A stretch of 64,000 nt of DNA. Source: CAXXOK01 sp963678055 (GTDB lineage Bacteria; Bacillota; Clostridia; Christensenellales; Aristaeellaceae). The position numbers and the translations under genes are program-made. Positions 8,570 to 17,140 of the stretch are shown in pieces. The notes beneath the pieces were generated by a model. It was given only the letters and a program-made list of their open reading frames with translations. It was not told the origin of the DNA and ran no database searches. The stretch spans positions 682,001 to 746,000 of the forward strand of contig OY782679.1 of NCBI GenBank assembly GCA_963678055.1, written 5' to 3'. Position 1 is the stretch's first letter, and each line of letters begins with the position of its first letter.

Positions 8570-9817
8570 ATGCAGGATGGATGCATCAAACCCGGAACAT
8601 TTCTACTCCCAAACCCGGCTACGGATCTGACCGCGTGGGCCTGTGTGGCCTGCGATCAATATACGTCGCAGCCTGCCTACTGGCAGGAGGCGGAGATGCT
8701 CGTAGGTGATCAGCCCTCCGCACTGCGGCTGGTTTTGCCTGAAATTTACCTGGACGAAGCCAAAACGCGTGTCCCGAAGATTCATCAAACCATGCAGAAT
8801 TACCTGCAAAACGGCACCCTGACACCGCAGGTGCAAAACGGCTTTGTGCTGGTGGAACGCATGGCGGGCGAGGGCGCACGCGTGGGGCTGGTGGCTATGC
8901 TGGATTTGGAGTGCTACGATTACCGCCCCAATACCAAGCTGCCGGTGCGCGCAACCGAAGGCACGATTCTGGAACGCATTCCCCCGCGGCTGTCCATTCG
9001 CCGGGATGCGCCCCTGGAGTTAAGCCATGTCATTTTGCTGATTGACGATACGATGCAAAGCGTGGTCGAACCGCTGTTTGAAAAGCGGGCCGCGCTGCGC
9101 AAGCTGTATGATTTTCCCCTCATGATGGGCGGTGGGCACCTGACCGGTTATGCCGTGACAGACGATAAGGATATCCAAAGCGTGTATGCCGCGCTGGATG
9201 CCCTGCAAGCGCAAAACGACATCCTCTTTGCGGTGGGGGATGGCAACCACAGCCTGGCCGCTGCCAAGAGCTACTGGGAAGAACTCAAGCAAACCCTGCC
9301 GCTGGACGCCTTGCAAAATCACCCTGCGCGCTATGCCATGGTGGAGATTGAAAATATTCACGACGATGCACTGATTTTTGAACCCATCCATCGTGTACTC
9401 TTCGGGTTTGATGGGGATAATCTGCTGGATGAACTGGCAGCTTATACAAACCGCAAGGGCTGGTCGCTGGGCGCAACCCAGAACGGCCATAGTATAACCA
9501 TGGTGTATGAGGGCAAGGAAGTGCAGCTTAGCATTGCCGATTCCGGCGATCCGCTGCCCGTTGGTGCGCTGCAAACCTTTCTGGATGAATGGATGCAGGG
9601 CCGAAATGGTTTGACGCTTGACTATGTGCACGGCGAGGAAACGGCGCGGGCGTTGGCGGCGCAGCCAAACACCATTGCGTTTTTGTTGCCTGCACTGCAT
9701 AAAAGCGAGTTATTACCCGCTGTGGAAACACTCGGCGCGCTGCCGCGTAAAACCTTCTCCATGGGCGAGGCCCACGAGAAGCGCTACTACATGGAAGCTA
9801 GAAAAATAAAGCCCTGA
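8570..9817 (+). CDS. DUF1015 family protein
   Basis: A 415-residue soluble protein. Its opening IKPGTFLLPNP.. WACVACDQYTSQPAYW, the internal FAVGDGNHSLAAAKSYWE and the closing FSMGEAHEKRYYMEARKIKP match the DUF1015 family. The conserved DGNHS segment suggests an enzyme, but the reaction is not known to me. A strong GGAGG ribosome binding site lies 8 bases before the ATG. It is probably cotranscribed with the sortase-like gene and is closed by the terminator at 9830. Confidence 0.8.
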   Translation: MQDGCIKPGTFLLPNPATDLTAWACVACDQYTSQPAYWQEAEMLVGDQPSALRLVLPEIYLDEAKTRVPKIHQTMQNYLQNGTLTPQVQNGFVLVERMAGEGARVGLVAMLDLECYDYRPNTKLPVRATEGTILERIPPRLSIRRDAPLELSHVILLIDDTMQSVVEPLFEKRAALRKLYDFPLMMGGGHLTGYAVTDDKDIQSVYAALDALQAQNDILFAVGDGNHSLAAAKSYWEELKQTLPLDALQNHPARYAMVEIENIHDDALIFEPIHRVLFGFDGDNLLDELAAYTNRKGWSLGATQNGHSITMVYEGKEVQLSIADSGDPLPVGALQTFLDEWMQGRNGLTLDYVHGEETARALAAQPNTIAFLLPALHKSELLPAVETLGALPRKTFSMGEAHEKRYYMEARKIKP

Positions 9818-9829
9818 CAGCTGTGTAAA

Positions 9830-9860
9830 AACGAACCCGGTGATAGACCGGGTTCGTTTT
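9830..9860 (+). terminator. Intrinsic terminator after the DUF1015 gene
   Basis: AACGAACCCGGT (9830-9841) and ACCGGGTTCGTT (9847-9858) form a perfect 12-bp stem with a GATAG loop and end in a T-run. Confidence 0.9.
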
Positions 9861-9928
9861 CATTTTCCATCCTCTCTGAAAGCGGTTAAAATTGGTGCAA
9901 AACAGGACAAACAGCACATGAAATAACC

Positions 9929-9957
9929 TTGACAAAATCTTGTATTTCATGCATAAT
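9929..9957 (+). promoter_or_regulatory. Promoter of the arginine cluster
   Basis: TTGACA at 9929-9934, a 17-bp spacer and CATAAT at 9952-9957. The predicted start of transcription lies inside the palindrome at 9962-9973. Confidence 0.8.
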
Positions 9958-9961
9958 TTAC

Positions 9962-9973
9962 GAATAATTATTC
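9962..9973. promoter_or_regulatory. ARG-box-like palindrome, candidate ArgR/AhrC site
   Basis: GAATAATTATTC is a perfect 12-bp palindrome and fits the core of the ArgR consensus (TGAAT-N4-ATTCA). It sits just after the -10 box and before the argG ribosome binding site, so ArgR with arginine would repress the cluster. Binding is inferred. Confidence 0.65.
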
Positions 9974-9987
9974 AAGGGGGCATTGTG

Positions 9988-11211
9988 GTGGCAAGTAAGA
10001 TGAAGGTCAATAAAGTGGTTCTGGCGTACTCGGGCGGTTTGGATACCTCGGTGATTATACCGTGGCTGAAAGAGAACTACGACAACTGTGAAGTCATTGC
10101 CGTATCGGCGGATGTGGGCCAGGGGTCCGAGCTGGAAGGCTTGGAAGAAAAGGCTATCCGTACCGGTGCAAGCAAACTGTATATTGAAGACCTGAGAGAG
10201 GAATTCATTACCGACTTTATCTATCCCACCATGCAGGCGGGCGCGGTGTATGAAGGCCAGTACCTGCTGGGCACCAGTTTTGCCCGTCCCATCATTGCCA
10301 AGCGCATTGTGGAAATCGCCCTCAAAGAAGGGGCCGATGCCATCTGCCACGGCTGCACCGGCAAAGGCAACGATCAGGTTCGGTTTGAACTGGCCATCAA
10401 GGCCTATGCACCGGATATGAAAATTATCGCACCTTGGCGTGAATGGGAACTGAAAAGCCGGGACGATGAAATTGAATATGCCGAAGCGCACGATATTCCC
10501 CTGAAAATCAACCGTGAAACCAACTATTCCAAGGATAAAAACCTCTGGCATCTCTCCCACGAGGGGATGGATTTAGAGGATCCGAAAAATGAGCCGACCT
10601 ACCAAAAGCCCGGTTTTTTGGAGATGTCCGTCAGCCCGGAGCAAGCGCCTGACAAGCCCACATATGTGACCATTTCGTTTGAAAAAGGGTTCCCCGTCTC
10701 GGTGGACGGCGAAACCCTTGCACCCATTGCCATGATTGAAAAGCTGAACCAGCTTGGTGGCGCCAACGGCGTGGGCATCGTGGATATGGTGGAAAACCGC
10801 CTTGTGGGCATGAAGAGCCGCGGCGTGTACGAAACTCCCGGCGGCACTGTGCTGTATGCCGCGCATCAGGCGCTTGAATCCCTGTGCCTGGACCGAGATA
10901 CCCAGCACTATAAGGATGTCATCGCCAACCGCTTTGCGGAGCTGGTGTACTTTGGCCAGTGGTTTACCCCGCTGCGCGAGGCATTGACCGCGTTTGTGGA
11001 CAAAACACAGGAGTTTGTGACCGGCGATGTGACGCTGAAACTGTACAAAGGCAATGTGATACCCGCTGGCATTCAGAGCCCCTACAGCCTCTATTCCGAG
11101 GAAATTGCCACGTTTAACGAAGATGAAGTTTACGACCAGAACGATTCTGCCGGCTTCATCAACCTGTTTGGGCTTCCGTCGGTTGTCCGCGCAAAGTTGC
11201 AAGGGAAATAA
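9988..11211 (+). CDS. argG: Argininosuccinate synthase
   Basis: ArgG condenses citrulline and aspartate with ATP to argininosuccinate, the penultimate step of arginine synthesis. The ATP-binding loop AYSGGLDTSV, the motif GCTGKGNDQVRFE and the length of about 407 residues are normal. Candidate starts are GTG 9985, GTG 9988 and ATG 10000. I chose GTG 9988, which lies 7 bases after AAGGGGG. An in-frame ATG at 9940 lies upstream of the ribosome binding site, inside the promoter spacer. It is the first gene of the cluster, directly behind the ARG-box-like site. No argH follows. Confidence 0.97.
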   Translation: MASKMKVNKVVLAYSGGLDTSVIIPWLKENYDNCEVIAVSADVGQGSELEGLEEKAIRTGASKLYIEDLREEFITDFIYPTMQAGAVYEGQYLLGTSFARPIIAKRIVEIALKEGADAICHGCTGKGNDQVRFELAIKAYAPDMKIIAPWREWELKSRDDEIEYAEAHDIPLKINRETNYSKDKNLWHLSHEGMDLEDPKNEPTYQKPGFLEMSVSPEQAPDKPTYVTISFEKGFPVSVDGETLAPIAMIEKLNQLGGANGVGIVDMVENRLVGMKSRGVYETPGGTVLYAAHQALESLCLDRDTQHYKDVIANRFAELVYFGQWFTPLREALTAFVDKTQEFVTGDVTLKLYKGNVIPAGIQSPYSLYSEEIATFNEDEVYDQNDSAGFINLFGLPSVVRAKLQGK

Positions 11212-11255
11212 GCTGCTGAGTATTGAAACGGTCCCATTTATGGCACCGTAAACGT

Positions 11256-11290
11256 ATCCCGGCAATGCAAGCTACTTACATTGCCGGGAT
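11256..11290 (+). repeat. Perfect hairpin between argG and argC
   Basis: ATCCCGGCAATG (11256-11267) and CATTGCCGGGAT (11279-11290) form a 12-bp perfect stem with an 11-base loop. No T-run follows, so it is not a standard terminator. It may stabilise or process the mRNA, or set unequal expression of argG and the genes after it. Confidence 0.7.
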
Positions 11291-11326
11291 GATAGCAAGA
11301 CCAATCGCATTGAAATGGAGCTTGAA

Positions 11327-12238
11327 ATGCATAAAGTTTTCATCAACGGTTCCGGCGGCACTACGGGGCTGCGGATTGGGGACAGACTGAAAGCCCGGCC
11401 TGATTTGCAGCTGCTGCAGCTGCCGGAAGCCCAGCGCAAAGATGCATCTGCACAGGCGGCACTTGCCGCGCAGGCGGATGTAACCATCCTCTGCCTGCCC
11501 GATGATGCCAGCCGGGCGTTTGTTGCCGCGCTGCCCGATGAAAACTGCAAAGTTTTGGATACCTCTACGGCCTTCCGCACGGACGGCCGCTTTGCATACG
11601 GCTTCCCGGAGCTGTCTGCCGCGCATGAACAGGCCATTCGCAGCTCCACCCGTGTCGCCAACACCGGCTGCCATGCGGCAGGTGCGATTGCGCTTTTGTA
11701 TCCCTTGGTAATGGCCGATGTGGTCGCGGCGGATATGCCCTTGAGCATCTCGTCGATTACGGGCTACTCCGGCGGCGGGAAAGCCATGATTGCCGCTTAC
11801 GAGGCTGAAAAGCGCGACAAAGTGCTGGATGCGCCGCGCGCGTACGCACTTTCGCAAAGCCATAAGCATCTGCCGGAAATCGTCAAGGTGTGTGGCCTGA
11901 AGAATACCCCGATATTTCAGCCTGTTGTTGCGGATTTCTACAATGGCATGCTGGTATCCGTGCCGCTGCATCCATCGCTGATGCAAGCGCGGCTGTCTAT
12001 GAACGCGCTTACCGATCTGTACCGCGCTCATTACCGAGCCAAGGCGATGATTCAGGTACTCGGACCGAATCCCGAACCTGTCATCGCCGCAAACAAGCTG
12101 GCCGATTCGGACGCGATGGAGATTTTTGTAACCGGCAATGAGGAGCGGATGATCGTCTACGCACGCCTTGATAATCTTGGAAAAGGCGCGTGTGGTATGG
12201 CGATACAAAATCTGGACCTCATGCTTTCAAGCCTGTAA
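11327..12238 (+). CDS. argC: N-acetyl-gamma-glutamyl-phosphate reductase, short type
   Basis: ArgC reduces N-acetylglutamyl phosphate to the semialdehyde with NADPH. The N-terminal Rossmann motif is FINGSGGTTGLRI, and the active-site cysteine is Cys115 in ANTGCHAAGA. At 303 residues it matches the shorter argC form (TIGR01851 type) rather than the roughly 345-residue common form. The start is ATG 11327, six bases after TGGAG; an ATG at 11315 overlaps that ribosome binding site. argJ starts 13 bp after the stop. Confidence 0.93.
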   Translation: MHKVFINGSGGTTGLRIGDRLKARPDLQLLQLPEAQRKDASAQAALAAQADVTILCLPDDASRAFVAALPDENCKVLDTSTAFRTDGRFAYGFPELSAAHEQAIRSSTRVANTGCHAAGAIALLYPLVMADVVAADMPLSISSITGYSGGGKAMIAAYEAEKRDKVLDAPRAYALSQSHKHLPEIVKVCGLKNTPIFQPVVADFYNGMLVSVPLHPSLMQARLSMNALTDLYRAHYRAKAMIQVLGPNPEPVIAANKLADSDAMEIFVTGNEERMIVYARLDNLGKGACGMAIQNLDLMLSSL

Positions 12239-12251
12239 AGGAGAACCATAT

Positions 12252-13454
12252 ATGCAATGGATAGAAGGCGGGATAACAGCCGCAAAGGGATATAAGGCTT
12301 CGGGTGAACACCTGGGGATACGCAAGAAACCCGGCAAGCGGGATGTGGCACTGGTCGTAAGCGATACGAAGGCCTCTGCGGCTGCCTGCTATACGCAAAA
12401 TCTGGTCAAAGGTGCGCCGCTGCTGGTGACCAAAACCCACCTGCAAAACGGCAAAGCCCAGGCAATGATCTGTAACTCCGGCAACGCCAACACCTGCAAT
12501 GATAACGGCATCGAGATTGCCGATGGCATGAGCGCACTGGTGGAGCAGCATCTAAACATCAAAGCCGACGATGTAATCGTCGCTTCTACGGGCGTTATCG
12601 GGCAACCGATGACGCTTACGCCGTTTGAAGAGGGGATTACCAAGCTTGTGGCGGCGCTGCGCAGCGACGGCGGCCATCACGCCGCCCAGGCGATTATGAC
12701 TACCGATACCGTGACCAAGGAAGTTGCTGTTGAGTTTGAAATGGGCGGGGTTATCTGCAAGTTGGGCGGCATGGCCAAGGGCAGCGGGATGATACACCCC
12801 AACATGGCCACCATGCTCTGTTTTCTAACCACCGATGCGGCCATCGCGCCCGATGCTTTGCAAAATGAGTTGTCCGCTGTGGTGAAGGATACCTTTAATA
12901 TGCTGTCGGTGGATGGCGATACCTCCACCAACGATATGGTCTGCATTCTGGCTAATGGCATGGCGGGCAACGCCATCACGGCTGATGCTGCGCCGTTCAA
13001 AGCCGCGCTCAAGGCCGTATGCGAGCAACTGTGCCGCATGATGGCCAAGGACGGTGAAGGGGCTAGCAAGCTCATCGCCTGCACCGTAACCGGGGCTAAG
13101 GATGAACAAAGTGCCAAGGCAGCCGCCAAAGCGGTCATCTGCTCATCGCTGGTCAAATCCGCGTTCTTTGGCGCGGATGCCAACTGGGGACGCGTGCTGT
13201 GTGCCATCGGCTATTCCGGCGCAGATGTCGATGTGGAAAGCGTCGATATCCAGTTTAAGAGCAAGGCAGGGCTGCTTAACGTATGCAAGAAGGGGCGCAG
13301 CATTCCCTTTGATGAGGCCATAGCCTCCGACATCCTCCGTGAGGACGAGATTGATATTTTGGTCCAGTGTGAGGGCGGCGAAGGCAAAGCCACCGCCTGG
13401 GGCTGCGATCTGACCTACGATTATGTACGCATCAACGGCGATTACCGCACCTGA
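12252..13454 (+). CDS. argJ: Bifunctional ornithine acetyltransferase / N-acetylglutamate synthase
   Basis: ArgJ moves the acetyl group from N-acetylornithine to glutamate, and bifunctional forms also make N-acetylglutamate from acetyl-CoA. The protein is 400 residues. The autoprocessing site KGSGMIHPNMATML places the nucleophile at Thr187, which becomes the N-terminus of the beta chain. The ATG at 12252 follows AAAGGAG. argJ explains why the cluster needs neither argA nor argE. Its TGA stop is followed by the argB ribosome binding site. Confidence 0.96.
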   Translation: MQWIEGGITAAKGYKASGEHLGIRKKPGKRDVALVVSDTKASAAACYTQNLVKGAPLLVTKTHLQNGKAQAMICNSGNANTCNDNGIEIADGMSALVEQHLNIKADDVIVASTGVIGQPMTLTPFEEGITKLVAALRSDGGHHAAQAIMTTDTVTKEVAVEFEMGGVICKLGGMAKGSGMIHPNMATMLCFLTTDAAIAPDALQNELSAVVKDTFNMLSVDGDTSTNDMVCILANGMAGNAITADAAPFKAALKAVCEQLCRMMAKDGEGASKLIACTVTGAKDEQSAKAAAKAVICSSLVKSAFFGADANWGRVLCAIGYSGADVDVESVDIQFKSKAGLLNVCKKGRSIPFDEAIASDILREDEIDILVQCEGGEGKATAWGCDLTYDYVRINGDYRT

Positions 13455-13468
13455 TGGAGGAAAAAGCA

Positions 13469-14323
13469 ATGACCACGACCATTAACGAACGCGCGGAAGT
13501 GCTCATCCAGGCGCTTCCCTATATACAGGAATATACAGGCAAAATCGTCGTGATTAAATACGGCGGCAGCGCTATGCAATCAAAAGAGCTGGAACGCGCG
13601 GTGATGGGCGATCTGCGGTTGTTGCAGCTGGTGGGCATCCGCGTAGTGCTGGTGCACGGCGGCGGCCCGGAGATCAGCGAAATGCTGAAAAAGCTTGGGA
13701 AACAGACCGAGTTTATCGACGGCCTGCGTGTGACCGATCAGGAAACGGCGGAGATTGTGCAGATGGTGCTGGCGGGCAAGGTCGGCAAAAACCTGGTGGC
13801 GTATTTACAGTCAATCGGCGGCAAGGCCATCGGCCTGTGCGGCCTGGACGGGCATATGATTACCGCCAAGCAGCGCGATACGGTACACGGCTTTGTGGGT
13901 GATATTACCGATGTCAACGTGCAGCCCATCTTGGATGTGCTGGAAAAAGGCTATATCCCGGTGGTGTCTACCGTCGGCGGCGACGAAGAGGGCAATGTGT
14001 ACAACATCAATGCCGATACCGCTGCTGCCCGCATTGCGGCGGCGCTTTCTGCCGAGAGCCTGATTAACATGACCGATATCCGCGGCGTGATGCGTGACCC
14101 GGCGGATGAAAGTTCGCTGATCAGCGTTGTACCGGCCGATACGGCCCCGGAGCTGATCTCCGAAGGTGTTATTTCCGGCGGCATGATTCCCAAAGTGGAG
14201 TGCTGCATTGATGCCATTCAGCGCGGCGTGCAGAAGGTGTTTATCATTGATGGCCGCGTCAAGCATGCAATTTTGATCGAGTGCTTAACGGACGAGGGTG
14301 TCGGCACCATGTTTACGCACTGA
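13469..14323 (+). CDS. argB: Acetylglutamate kinase
   Basis: ArgB phosphorylates N-acetylglutamate. Amino acid kinase motifs are present: IVVIKYGGSAM near residue 30, VLVHGGGPEI, and SAESLINMTDIRGVM in the nucleotide-binding part. At 284 residues it lacks any extra N-terminal helix beyond the usual form; the segment IQALPYIQEYTGK at the N-terminus resembles the arginine-sensitive type, so feedback inhibition is plausible. An ATG at 13454 overlaps the argJ stop, but GGAGG at 13456-13460 supports ATG 13469. Confidence 0.95.
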   Translation: MTTTINERAEVLIQALPYIQEYTGKIVVIKYGGSAMQSKELERAVMGDLRLLQLVGIRVVLVHGGGPEISEMLKKLGKQTEFIDGLRVTDQETAEIVQMVLAGKVGKNLVAYLQSIGGKAIGLCGLDGHMITAKQRDTVHGFVGDITDVNVQPILDVLEKGYIPVVSTVGGDEEGNVYNINADTAAARIAAALSAESLINMTDIRGVMRDPADESSLISVVPADTAPELISEGVISGGMIPKVECCIDAIQRGVQKVFIIDGRVKHAILIECLTDEGVGTMFTH

Positions 14324-14348
14324 CAGGGCGGCCAAGAGAGGATTTAAC

Positions 14349-15512
14349 ATGAGTGATAGTAAGAAATTAGAGAAACAATATATTGCCCCGACCTATGCGC
14401 GGTTTGATGTCACCTTTGTGCGCGGAGACGGCGCAACGCTGTTTGACGACGAAGGGAAAGCCTATATCGATATGGGCAGCGGTATCGCCGTGAACGTGCT
14501 GGGCTACGGCAATAAGCCGTGGGCGGAGGCCGTGTGCACGCAAACCCATGCGCTGGCGCATGTGTCCAATCTCTATTACACACAACCACAGGGCGAGCTG
14601 GCGGAAATCCTGTGCAAGCGTTCGGGGCTGAAAAAAGTGTTTTTCGGCAACTCCGGCGCAGAAGCCAACGAGTGCGCTATCAAAACGGCACGCAAGTATG
14701 CCGCTGATAAACACGGCGAAAATACAAAACCTGTGATCGTCACCCTGGAGGACAGCTTTCATGGGCGCACGCTGGCTACGCTGGCTGCGACCGGACAGGC
14801 GCATTATCACCAACATTTCGGGCCTTTCCCGGAAGGCTTTGTGCATGTGCCGCCCAATGATATTGCCGCGCTGCAAGCTGCGCTGGACAAGCACCCCGTG
14901 TGCGCTGTGATGATTGAGGTTGTACAGGGTGAAGGCGGCGTGGAACCGCTGGATAAAGACTATGTAAAAGCCGTACGCGAGCTGACAAAGGCGCAGGATG
15001 TCCTATTGATTGTGGATGAGGTACAGACCGGCAACGGGCGGCTGGGAACGCTGTTTGGATATCAGCAATTCGGTATTCTGCCGGATATCGTCTCCACCGC
15101 CAAGGGCTTGGCCGGCGGCTTGCCCATGGGGGCTTGCCTGCTGGGTGAGTCGGTAGAACAGACCCTGTCCGCCGGGACGCACGCGTCCACGTTCGGGGGC
15201 AACCCTGTGTGCGCGGCGGCGGCTATTGCGGTGCTCGATCAAATTACGGATGAACTCCTGTCCGAGGTCAAGAAAAAGGGCGATTATATCAAAGCGGAAC
15301 TTTCCGCGTGTCCGTCGGTCAAACGCATCACCGGCTATGGGCTGATGCTGGGCATCGAAACGACCAAGGATGCGCGCGCACTGGTGCAAACCCTGCTGGA
15401 TAAGGGCGTTGTTACCCTGACCGCCAAGCATAAACTGCGCCTGCTGCCGCCCTTGACCATTGCCTGGGAGCAACTCAAACAGGCTGTTGCCATCATCAAG
15501 CAGGAACTATAG
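14349..15512 (+). CDS. argD: Acetylornithine aminotransferase
   Basis: A class III PLP aminotransferase of 387 residues that converts N-acetylglutamate semialdehyde to N-acetylornithine. Visible motifs are FGNSGAEANECAIK, the LLIVDEVQTGNGR metal- and cofactor-contact block, and TAKGLAGGLPMGA with the PLP lysine at Lys252. ATG 14349 follows AGAGAGGA. It lies 25 bp after argB and 60 bp before argF. Confidence 0.95.
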   Translation: MSDSKKLEKQYIAPTYARFDVTFVRGDGATLFDDEGKAYIDMGSGIAVNVLGYGNKPWAEAVCTQTHALAHVSNLYYTQPQGELAEILCKRSGLKKVFFGNSGAEANECAIKTARKYAADKHGENTKPVIVTLEDSFHGRTLATLAATGQAHYHQHFGPFPEGFVHVPPNDIAALQAALDKHPVCAVMIEVVQGEGGVEPLDKDYVKAVRELTKAQDVLLIVDEVQTGNGRLGTLFGYQQFGILPDIVSTAKGLAGGLPMGACLLGESVEQTLSAGTHASTFGGNPVCAAAAIAVLDQITDELLSEVKKKGDYIKAELSACPSVKRITGYGLMLGIETTKDARALVQTLLDKGVVTLTAKHKLRLLPPLTIAWEQLKQAVAIIKQEL

Positions 15513-15572
15513 GTTATAGCCTGCACCGAAACAGCATCATTCATTTACGATAATATAGCATGCGAAAGGAAC

Positions 15573-16484
15573 ATGAAAACAATGCAGCATTTTTTGAAAT
15601 TGACCGATTATACCACCGAAGACCTTACAGCGTTACTGGACCTGGCCGATCAGCTGAAGGCTGAGAATAAACAGGGCAAAGCCCACCCGATTCTTGCGGG
15701 GAAAACCCTGGGGATGATCTTTCAGAAATCGTCCACCCGTACCCGCGTATCGTTCGAAGTCGGCATGTTTCAGCTGGGCGGCCACGCGCTGTTCTTGTCC
15801 AGTCGCGATTTGCAAATCGGGCGCGGCGAACCGATCCAGGACACGGCTCGGGTATTAAGCCGTTATGTGGATGGGATTATGATCCGCACTTTTGCCCAGC
15901 AGGACGTGGAAGACCTGGCGACATATGGGTCTATTCCCGTCATTAACGGCCTGACGGACTATGCTCACCCCTGCCAGGTGCTGGCTGATTTGATGACCAT
16001 CCGCGAGCACAAGGGCACGCTGAAAGGACTAAAACTCTGCTTTGTAGGCGCAGGCAACAACATGGCCAACAGCCTGATTGCGGGCTGTGTAAAAATGGGT
16101 ATGCCTGTTGCCATCGCTTGCCCCAAAGGCTACGAACCGGATGAAGCGCTGGTTGCCTGGGGGAAAGAAAGCGGTCTTTTGACCGTCGGACAGGATGTTC
16201 TCGCCCTCGCCAAGGATGCCGATGTGCTCTATACCGATGTGTGGGCAAGCATGGGCGAGGAAGGCGAAGCGGAGGAACGTGCTAAGGCGTTTGCGGGCTA
16301 TCAGGTCAATGAAGCCGTGATGGCCGCCGCCAAGAAGGATGCCATGGTGCTCCACTGCCTGCCCGCCCACCGCGGGGAGGAAATTACCGGCGAAGTGATG
16401 GAAGCCCACGCTGACGAAATTTTCGATGAGGCCGAAAACCGCCTGCACGCCCAAAAAGCCATTATGGTCAAGCTGATGCAATAG
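15573..16484 (+). CDS. argF: Ornithine carbamoyltransferase
   Basis: ArgF makes citrulline from ornithine and carbamoyl phosphate. It is 303 residues. The carbamoyl phosphate loop SSTRTR is at 53-58, ornithine-specific DVWASMGEE is present, and the HCLPAHRGEEI motif near the end holds the catalytic Cys. An ATG six codon-bases downstream (15582) is an alternative start. It is the last gene of the cluster and runs into a shared terminator with hpt. Confidence 0.97.
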   Translation: MKTMQHFLKLTDYTTEDLTALLDLADQLKAENKQGKAHPILAGKTLGMIFQKSSTRTRVSFEVGMFQLGGHALFLSSRDLQIGRGEPIQDTARVLSRYVDGIMIRTFAQQDVEDLATYGSIPVINGLTDYAHPCQVLADLMTIREHKGTLKGLKLCFVGAGNNMANSLIAGCVKMGMPVAIACPKGYEPDEALVAWGKESGLLTVGQDVLALAKDADVLYTDVWASMGEEGEAEERAKAFAGYQVNEAVMAAAKKDAMVLHCLPAHRGEEITGEVMEAHADEIFDEAENRLHAQKAIMVKLMQ

Positions 16485-16525
16485 AAGCCAAGAGGGCGCT
16501 TGCCGCTACGACCTGAACGAAACAC

Positions 16526-16552
16526 AAAAGCCGCGCATTTGCGCGGCTTTTT
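16526..16552. terminator. Bidirectional intrinsic terminator between argF and hpt
   Basis: AAAAGCCGCGC (16526-16536) and GCGCGGCTTTT (16541-16551) form a perfect stem with an ATTT loop. It has A and T tracts on both flanks and sits between convergent genes. Confidence 0.92.
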
Positions 16553-16577
16553 GATGCGATAACAGCGTATTCGGTTC

Positions 16578-17129
16578 TTACTTATATATCTTTTCGTCCA
16601 GCACACCGATGACGGGGAGGTTGCGGTATTTTTCGTTATAGTCCAGCCCGTAGCCGACCACAAACGCATCGGGAATTTCAAAGCCGGTATAGTCCACACT
16701 CAGGGGCACAACGCGGCGGGACGGCTTATCCAGCAGCGTAATAATGCGGATGCTGGCCGCACCACGGTTGTTAAGAATGCGCTTGAGATATGCTAAGGTC
16801 TTGCCGGAGTCCACGATGTCTTCCACGATCAGCACATTGCGGCCTTCAATGCTGGTATCCAAATCCTTCACCAGGCGCACCTCACCGCTGACGGTGTTGG
16901 AGCCGTAGCTGGAAATGGCCATAAAGTCGATATCCAGCGGCAGGCTGATATCGCGGATGAGATCGGTAAAGAATACGGTCGAGCCTTTGAGTATGCAGAT
17001 CATCAGCGGGTTCTTCCCCTGATAATCCTGCGTTACACGCTCGCCAAGGCTTTGTACGGTGTGTTTGATTTGCTCCTCAGAGATCAAAATTTCCGACAGA
17101 TCCTGGTACATGGGGCAATCCTGTTTCAT
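16578..17129 (-). CDS. hpt: Hypoxanthine phosphoribosyltransferase
   Basis: Salvages hypoxanthine and guanine with PRPP. The 183-residue protein has the type I PRTase loop CILKGSTVFFTDLIR, the PRPP-binding motif VLIVEDIVDSGKTL and the base-contact segment PDAFVVGYGLDYNEKYRNLP. The ATG at 17129 has AAAGGAG behind it; longer in-frame extensions run into tilS. It follows tilS by 11 bp, the conserved Firmicute tilS-hpt pair. Confidence 0.96.
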   Translation of the reverse strand: MKQDCPMYQDLSEILISEEQIKHTVQSLGERVTQDYQGKNPLMICILKGSTVFFTDLIRDISLPLDIDFMAISSYGSNTVSGEVRLVKDLDTSIEGRNVLIVEDIVDSGKTLAYLKRILNNRGAASIRIITLLDKPSRRVVPLSVDYTGFEIPDAFVVGYGLDYNEKYRNLPVIGVLDEKIYK

Positions 17130-17140
17130 GGTGTACTCCT

